9,162 nucleotides of DNA, from NCBI GenBank assembly GCA_028876585.1, contig JAGWRL010000259.1, forward strand, positions 1 through 9,162, given 5' to 3'. Both the position numbers and the translations under genes were made by a program. Source of the DNA: Pseudomonadota bacterium. GTDB lineage: Bacteria; Pseudomonadota; Alphaproteobacteria; Rhizobiales; Beijerinckiaceae. Below, piece after piece: positions 5,224 to 9,162 of the stretch. Positions within the stretch are counted from its first letter, which is position 1, and each line of letters starts with the position of its first letter. Under the pieces are notes generated by a model, which did not search any database, was not told where the DNA came from, and worked only from the letters and a program-made list of their open reading frames with translations.

Positions 5224-8200
5224 CTATACGAACGCCTTCTCGGTCCAGCCGGCGCCGGGGCTTCCGAGGTTAGAGACGCTGCGGACGGCGGCGTCGTTCA
5301 TGTCCCAGGTGGCATAGGCGCCGGTCGTCGTGTTCTGGAACAGGATCGAGGACTGGTGATTGCCGAAGATGTCGGCGATCCCCTTAAACGCCCAGGCGGC
5401 GCCGGGATTGCCGATCGCGCCGCCGCCGACCAGCGCATTGCCGCTCAGATCCCAGGTCGCGTAATTGCCGGAGGCGTCGCGGAACAACAGGTCCGACTTG
5501 CCGTCGCCATTGAAATCGCCGGTTCCCACCAGCGCCCATGTGCCGCCGGCGCTGCCGATCGCGCCGCCGCCGACGACGCTGTTGTTTCCGATCTCCCACA
5601 CCGCATAACCGCTGCCGGCCTTGAACAGGATGTCGGTCGTGCCGTCGCCGTTGAAATCGCCGACGCCGGCGAATGTGTAGCCCACGCCGGGATTGCCGAT
5701 ATTGCCGCTGCCGATGATTGACGTTCCATGCAGATCCCAGACGGCGTAATTGCCCGAGGCGTCCTGAAACAGCAGGTCGCTGGTTCCGTCGCCGTTGAAA
5801 TCGCCGATCGCGCGGAAAACGAAACTGCCGCCGGGATTGCCGATCGCGCCGCCGCTGACGGTCGCGCCGTCGGTCTGCCAGATCGCGTAATTGCCGCTGG
5901 CGTCCTGGAACAGGATGTCGGGCTTGAGATCGCCGTTGAAATCGCCGACGCCGAGCAGCGCATAGGTCCCGCCCGGCGCGCCGAACGTCGCGCCGCCGGA
6001 ATTGACGCCGCGCTGCACGTTCCAGGACGCGATTACACCGCTGGCGTTCTGGAAGAAGAGGGTCCCGGGCAGCTCCTGCTTCGCGGCCGGCGAGGCGCCC
6101 TGCACGCTCCAGGCCGCGCCCGGCGTCCCGATGCCGCCGGCGCCGATCACGCTCGTGCCGTTGGCGCCCAATTCCCACGCCGCATATTGGCCAGAGACGC
6201 TGTTGTAGAACAAGATGTCGCTGTTGCCGTCGCCGTTGTAATCGCCGACGCCCTTGATTGACCATTGAAAGCCGGGCGCGCCGACATTGCCGCCGCCGAC
6301 CACTTTATCGTGCTTGATCTTCCAGGTCGCCACCTCGCCGGTGTTCTGGTTGAGGAACACGACCGCGCTCGTGTCGTCGGCGACATTGGCGCCGACGCCC
6401 GCGAACACGAAGCCCGCGCCCGGCGAACCCAGCGTCGCGCCGCCGACGACGCTGGCGCCGTTGATCAACCAAGTGGCGTAGACGCCGCTGGAATTCTCGA
6501 ACAGGAGGTCCGACTTGCCGTCGCCGTTGAAATCGCCCGTTGCGACATAGCTCCAGCCCGCGCCGGGATTGCCGATCGCGCCGCCGCCCGAGATCGTTCC
6601 CTGCTTGACGCCCCAGGTCGCGTAATTGCCGAGCGCGTCGCAGAACAGCAATTGCGCCGCGCCGTCGCCGTTGAAATCGCCGGTTCCCACCAGCTTGTAA
6701 GACCCGCCGGGCGTGGGAAGGCCATAGGCGTAGGCGATCGACGTTCCAAACATCTCCCACACCGCGATCTGCCGGGTGCTGGAGTTCTGCAACACAAGGT
6801 CGGCGTAACCGTCGCCGTTGACATCCGCCGTCGCCACCGTGGTCCAGGCCGGGCCGGGCGCGCCGATCGACCCGCCGCCGCTGATTGTCGGCCCATTGAG
6901 CTGCCAGGTCGAGAACGCGCCGCCGGTGTTCTGGAATAGGATGTCGGAATTGCCGTCGCCGTTGAAATCGTTGGGCGTGTGCGAGAGGAAGGTATTCTGC
7001 GTGCCGTTCGAGCCGAACGGCGATATTTCCACCGTGCCGGCGGCGGTGCCGTCGCTCGACCATTGCGCGAAATGGCCGGCGGAGTCGTAGCCGGAGAACA
7101 AAACCTTCGTGCCGACGACCTGGAGAAACTCCGGAGCCAGGCTGTTGGCGCCCTGGGTTCCCGGCGCGATCTCGGTGGTGGTGGTCCCATCGGTGATCCA
7201 CAAACCTGCATTGCCGTTGGAATCGTTGCCGCCGAACATCAGTTTGCCGCCGAAAGGCGTCATATAATAAGGGTTTAACGAATGCGCGCCCTGCTGGCCG
7301 GCGATCGCCTCATGCGTGCCGGCGATGGTTCCATCGGTCACCCAAAGGCCGCGATTGTCGGTCGAATCAAAACCTGAAAAATAGTCGCGCCCGGCCACGA
7401 AGGTGAACGCCGCGGGATCGAGGCCGAAGGAGCCCTGCAACCCAGGCTCGATCTCAAGCGTGCCGCCCGCGGTTCCGTCCGTAACCCACAGGCCGATCAC
7501 GCTGTTGGAATCGGTTCCCGAAAACAACTCCTTGCCGCGGAACGCGGCGATCGATCCGGGCGAAAGGCTGAAGGCCCCCTGGGTTCCCGCGAGAATTTCG
7601 TGGCTGCCGAGCGCCGTGCCGTTGGTCGCCCACAAGCCGACATTGCCGGAGGAATCCGTGCCGGCGAATGTCCAAAGCGAGCCGACTGCGGCGACATCGA
7701 AGGGATTGAGGGCGCTCGCGCTCTGCGTGCCGGGGATAATCTCCTGCGTGCCGGCGGCCGTGCCGTCGGTCACCCACATGCCGCGATTGCCGCTGGAATC
7801 AGAGCCGCTAAAAATCGCCCGCGAACCGTTAACGACGGGAGCGGACGGCGACAGGAACGAGCCGCCCTGTTGCGCGCTCTGCAACAGCGTCGCGCTCGCG
7901 CCATCGGTGATCCAAAGGCCGGCCCCGCCGCCGCCGCCCGAATCGTCGCCGACAAACAGAACTTTGGCGCCGAACGCCACCTCGCCGCCGGGCAGAAGAT
8001 TCTGAAGGCCCTGCGAGCCGAACGCGATTTCGTTGCTGCCCGCCGCTGTGCCGTCGGTGACCCAAAGTCCGACCTTGCCGCTGGAATCCGTCCCGGCGAA
8101 CAGCGCATAGGACCCCATGGTGAAAAAATTATTGGGGTTCAGGTTCTGACCGGATTGCGAGCCCGGCACGATCTCCTTGGAGCCGAGCGCCGTGCCGTCG

Positions 8201-8547
8201 GTCGACCAAAGCCCGGTTTGGCCGCCCGCGTCGGCGCCGGCGAACACGACATAGCCGTTCACGCGCGTGAGGTAGAAGGGACGCAGGCTCGCGGCGCCTT
8301 GCGTGCCCGCCAGCAGCTCAAACGACCCGCCCGGCGTGCCGTCGCTGATCCAGAGCCCAACATTGCCCGAGACGTCCGTGCCCGAAAACACGACGTCGGC
8401 GCCGAGTTGCGTCATAAAGAACGGATCGAGGCTATGCGTCGCCTGCGTGCCCGGCACCAGCTCCTTGGTTCCGAGCGCCGTCCCGTCGCTGGTCCACAGG
8501 CCGGAATTTCCCGAGGCGTCCTTGGCGCGATAGTAGAACTTGCTCAT
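5224..8547 (-). CDS. Large two-array repeat protein (ELWxxDGT + FG-GAP/VCBS-like)
   Basis: A 1107-residue protein made almost wholly of repeats. Residues 1-526 contain 11 units of about 48 residues with the core GLWxTDGTxxGT, as in the ELWxxDGT family. Residues 527-1107 contain 12 units of about 48 residues beginning DFNGDGxSDILF, followed by an AxW strand and an IGxPG turn, as in FG-GAP/VCBS-like beta-propeller repeats; the DxNxDG loops probably bind calcium. Such proteins are usually extracellular or surface-attached, but no function is assigned. No signal peptide or membrane segment is seen: an in-frame stop lies at 8607-8605, and the codons between it and the ATG encode no hydrophobic stretch and no other likely start. 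Export, if any, would need a C-terminal signal (the protein ends TEKAFV) or another route. No RTX nonapeptides are seen and no secretion genes lie nearby. GGGGGA (8557-8552) is a good ribosome site. The gene stands alone, convergent with the peroxiredoxin gene. Confidence 0.85.
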   Translation of the reverse strand: MSKFYYRAKDASGNSGLWTSDGTALGTKELVPGTQATHSLDPFFMTQLGADVVFSGTDVSGNVGLWISDGTPGGSFELLAGTQGAASLRPFYLTRVNGYVVFAGADAGGQTGLWSTDGTALGSKEIVPGSQSGQNLNPNNFFTMGSYALFAGTDSSGKVGLWVTDGTAAGSNEIAFGSQGLQNLLPGGEVAFGAKVLFVGDDSGGGGGAGLWITDGASATLLQSAQQGGSFLSPSAPVVNGSRAIFSGSDSSGNRGMWVTDGTAAGTQEIIPGTQSASALNPFDVAAVGSLWTFAGTDSSGNVGLWATNGTALGSHEILAGTQGAFSLSPGSIAAFRGKELFSGTDSNSVIGLWVTDGTAGGTLEIEPGLQGSFGLDPAAFTFVAGRDYFSGFDSTDNRGLWVTDGTIAGTHEAIAGQQGAHSLNPYYMTPFGGKLMFGGNDSNGNAGLWITDGTTTTEIAPGTQGANSLAPEFLQVVGTKVLFSGYDSAGHFAQWSSDGTAAGTVEISPFGSNGTQNTFLSHTPNDFNGDGNSDILFQNTGGAFSTWQLNGPTISGGGSIGAPGPAWTTVATADVNGDGYADLVLQNSSTRQIAVWEMFGTSIAYAYGLPTPGGSYKLVGTGDFNGDGAAQLLFCDALGNYATWGVKQGTISGGGAIGNPGAGWSYVATGDFNGDGKSDLLFENSSGVYATWLINGASVVGGATLGSPGAGFVFAGVGANVADDTSAVVFLNQNTGEVATWKIKHDKVVGGGNVGAPGFQWSIKGVGDYNGDGNSDILFYNSVSGQYAAWELGANGTSVIGAGGIGTPGAAWSVQGASPAAKQELPGTLFFQNASGVIASWNVQRGVNSGGATFGAPGGTYALLGVGDFNGDLKPDILFQDASGNYAIWQTDGATVSGGAIGNPGGSFVFRAIGDFNGDGTSDLLFQDASGNYAVWDLHGTSIIGSGNIGNPGVGYTFAGVGDFNGDGTTDILFKAGSGYAVWEIGNNSVVGGGAIGSAGGTWALVGTGDFNGDGKSDLLFRDASGNYATWDLSGNALVGGGAIGNPGAAWAFKGIADIFGNHQSSILFQNTTTGAYATWDMNDAAVRSVSNLGSPGAGWTEKAFV
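5227..6969 (-). repeat. 12-unit FG-GAP/VCBS-like array inside the repeat protein
   Basis: Twelve units of 47-51 residues cover residues 527-1107. The consensus is D-F-N-G-D-G-x-S-D-[IL]-L-F-Q-[ND], then G-x-Y-A-x-W, then G-G-x-I-G-x-P-G. Units 8-11 (5374-5943) are the most alike at DNA level, with recurring words such as gcgtaattgcc and ccgttgaaatcgcc on the plus strand. Units 5, 7 and 12 begin ANVADDTSA, PAAKQELPG and DIFGNHQSS, so their calcium-loop ligands are wholly or largely lost while the AxW and IGxPG-type parts remain. Confidence 0.9.
6970..8547 (-). repeat. 11-unit GLWxxDGT array inside the repeat protein
   Basis: Units 2-9 (residues 51-434) are each exactly 48 residues (144 bp). 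The first carries the N-terminus, and units 10 and 11 are 46. The consensus is V-F-x-G-x-D-S-x-G-N-x-G-L-W-x-T-D-G-T, then A-G-T-x-E-I and L-x-P. Unit 5 has lost the DGTxxGT turn, reading DGASATLLQ, and has a glycine run. Unit 11 reads AQWSSDGT and leads through an SxxGTQ linker into the second array. The repetition is plain in the protein; DNA identity between units is lower, which suggests an older expansion. Confidence 0.9.
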
Positions 8548-8689
8548 GGCTTCCCCCGCTCGATCGACATCGGCGTGTGGCGCGGCGCATTTCTCTTCCG
8601 CACGTCAAGGGCAAAATAACACAAATTGATGCGTTTTTGCGCCGTCGTCGCGGATGGGGCGCGCATTTTCGGCCGCTATCGACCCATGG

Positions 8690-8704
8690 GGCGCGAGGCG
8701 CGCC
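8690..8704. repeat. 6-bp GC hairpin, GGCGCG/CGCGCC
   Basis: GGCGCG (8690-8695) and CGCGCC (8699-8704) pair around a 3-base loop and are followed by GAAAAG, seven bases before the large hairpin. In such GC-rich sequence a 6-bp palindrome alone means little; the clustering is the reason to record it. Confidence 0.25.
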
Positions 8705-8711
8705 GAAAAGC

Positions 8712-8746
8712 CTGCGGCCCGGCGGTACATCCGCGCCGGGCCGCAG
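8712..8746. terminator. Strong 13-bp hairpin (possible terminator or structured leader)
   Basis: CTGCGGCCCGGCG (8712-8724) and CGCCGGGCCGCAG (8734-8746) are perfectly complementary around a 9-base loop (8725-8733). On the plus strand no T-run follows. On the minus strand the stem is followed by GCTTTTCGG, four Ts, so it could act as a weak intrinsic terminator for minus-strand transcription entering from the right. No minus-strand gene is visible there, so a structured 5' leader of the SH3 gene or an intergenic repeat element is equally possible. The palindrome is certain; its role is not. Confidence 0.5.
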
Positions 8747-8776
8747 TGCCTGGGGTCGCGCCGAAGCCGACCCTGA

Positions 8777-8792
8777 CGCGGCTATGGCCGCG
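8777..8792. repeat. 6-bp GC hairpin, CGCGGC/GCCGCG
   Basis: CGCGGC (8777-8782) and GCCGCG (8787-8792) pair around the loop TATG. It lies between the large hairpin and the SH3-gene start, about 100 bases before the ATG. It may belong to a structured leader or be a chance result of base composition. Confidence 0.25.
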
Positions 8793-8893
8793 AAATGTGA
8801 AACTATGCTGACACGCCTGCGCCAGGCTGACGGCCACGTCTTTGTCCAGATTACGGTCTAGCCGGGCGCAAAGCTTCGAGGGATGGACCCACC

Positions 8894-9162
8894 ATGATTC
8901 GCGCCCTGATCGCCGCCGCCTGCTGCCTCGCCGCCGGCCTCGCCTTCGCCCGTCCCGCCATGACGGTCGAGGACGCCACCATGCGCGCCGCGCCGAGCCG
9001 CCACGGCCGCGTGGTGCAGCACATCCCGGCGCACGCCCAGATCGACATCAGCGATTGCGGCGAGGACTGGTGCGCCGCCTCCTGGCGCGACCTCGACGGT
9101 TATGTGCGCGTCGAGGCGATCGGCCCCAACGAGGCGCCGCTGTATCGGCCGCGCCGCTATTA
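8894..9162 (+). CDS. Secreted bacterial SH3-domain (SH3b) protein, 3' partial
   Basis: A small predicted periplasmic or secreted protein; 89 full codons are visible and the window ends on the first two bases (TA) of the next, so it may stop right there or continue. Residues 1-19 look like a Sec signal peptide: MIR, a hydrophobic core rich in Ala and Leu, then AFA before Arg20. The rest matches a bacterial SH3 domain: MTVEDATMRAAPSRHGRVVQHIP (23-45), then DCGEDWCAASWRDLDGYVRVE (54-74), where Cys55 and Cys60 flank the usual Gly/Trp turn and can form a disulfide. Such domains often bind cell-wall peptides, but small stand-alone ones mostly have no known function. GAGGGA at 8878-8883 is a plausible ribosome site, with a longish 10-base spacer. 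It diverges from the repeat-protein gene. Confidence 0.8.
   Translation, partial: MIRALIAAACCLAAGLAFARPAMTVEDATMRAAPSRHGRVVQHIPAHAQIDISDCGEDWCAASWRDLDGYVRVEAIGPNEAPLYRPRRY

Larger units (their letters stand above)
8548..8893. other. 346-base intergenic region between divergent genes
   Basis: It separates the repeat-protein gene (minus) from the SH3-protein gene (plus). Next to the repeat gene is a short AT-rich patch (8611-8640) flanked by GCAAAA and TTTTGC. On the minus strand TTGACG lies at 8608-8603, a possible -35, but no matching -10 follows. The right half has three GC-rich hairpins, annotated separately. A plus-strand GTG-initiated frame (8577-8861) crosses the region but is Arg/Gly-rich, lacks a ribosome site and runs through the hairpin, so I do not call it a gene. 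Confidence 0.6.

Noticed and set aside
5224..8547. RTX toxin or hemolysin
   Set aside because: The glycine- and aspartate-rich repeats are DFNGDG and GLWxxDGT units, not GGxGxDxUx nonapeptides.
8577..8861. 94-residue GTG-initiated frame in the intergenic region
   Set aside because: It lacks a ribosome site, is Arg/Gly-rich, passes through the 13-bp hairpin and resembles nothing known. A 25-codon ATG frame at its end (8784-8861) also lacks a ribosome site.
1..9162. CRISPR array, tRNA or rRNA gene, insertion sequence, phage integrase
   Set aside because: No direct-repeat/spacer pattern, cloverleaf, transposase or integrase sequence was seen; the tandem repeats at 5227-8547 are coding.

Overview
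The window is high-GC bacterial chromosome (hand-counted 60-base blocks are about 77% G+C in trmD). Gene types and codon use suit an alphaproteobacterium, probably Hyphomicrobiales; a Methylocystaceae/Beijerinckiaceae-like host is a guess, not something the sequence proves. It holds nine protein genes, two cut by the window edges, and no RNA genes that I can recognise.

Left end (1-1950): the C-terminal two thirds of trmD (tRNA m1G37 methyltransferase). It is followed, where rplS is normally expected, by a compact, AT-richer restriction-modification module: an MT-A70-family adenine methyltransferase on + and a BglII/BstYI-family restriction endonuclease on -. The two genes converge and share a 4-base overlap that holds both stop codons. 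Base composition and position suggest horizontal acquisition next to a core translation gene.

Middle (1949-4651, - strand): a tight run of three hydrolase genes: a family VIII carboxylesterase/beta-lactamase-fold enzyme, a FlK-type hotdog thioesterase, and an EHN-type epoxide hydrolase. They are separated by 4 bases and then by an ATGA stop/start overlap, so they are probably one operon acting on ester, thioester and epoxide bonds. The endonuclease lies 54 bases downstream on the same strand and could be read through from it. A Prx5-type peroxiredoxin diverges from the esterase (4707-5192).

Right part (5224-8547, - strand): one gene for a 1107-residue protein made almost entirely of two repeat arrays. 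The N-terminal half has 11 GLWxxDGT units (ELWxxDGT family); the C-terminal half has 12 FG-GAP/VCBS-like units with DFNGDG calcium-loop motifs. Both arrays share a period of about 48 residues, and there is no N-terminal signal peptide. A 346-base gap (8548-8893) holds a perfect 13-bp GC-rich hairpin and two smaller ones. The window ends inside a small secreted bacterial-SH3 protein gene on +.

The most noteworthy items are the convergent MT-A70/BglII-type module, the FlK-like thioesterase that keeps the whole FlK catalytic set but not its aromatic gate residue, and the two-array repeat protein with a common period.
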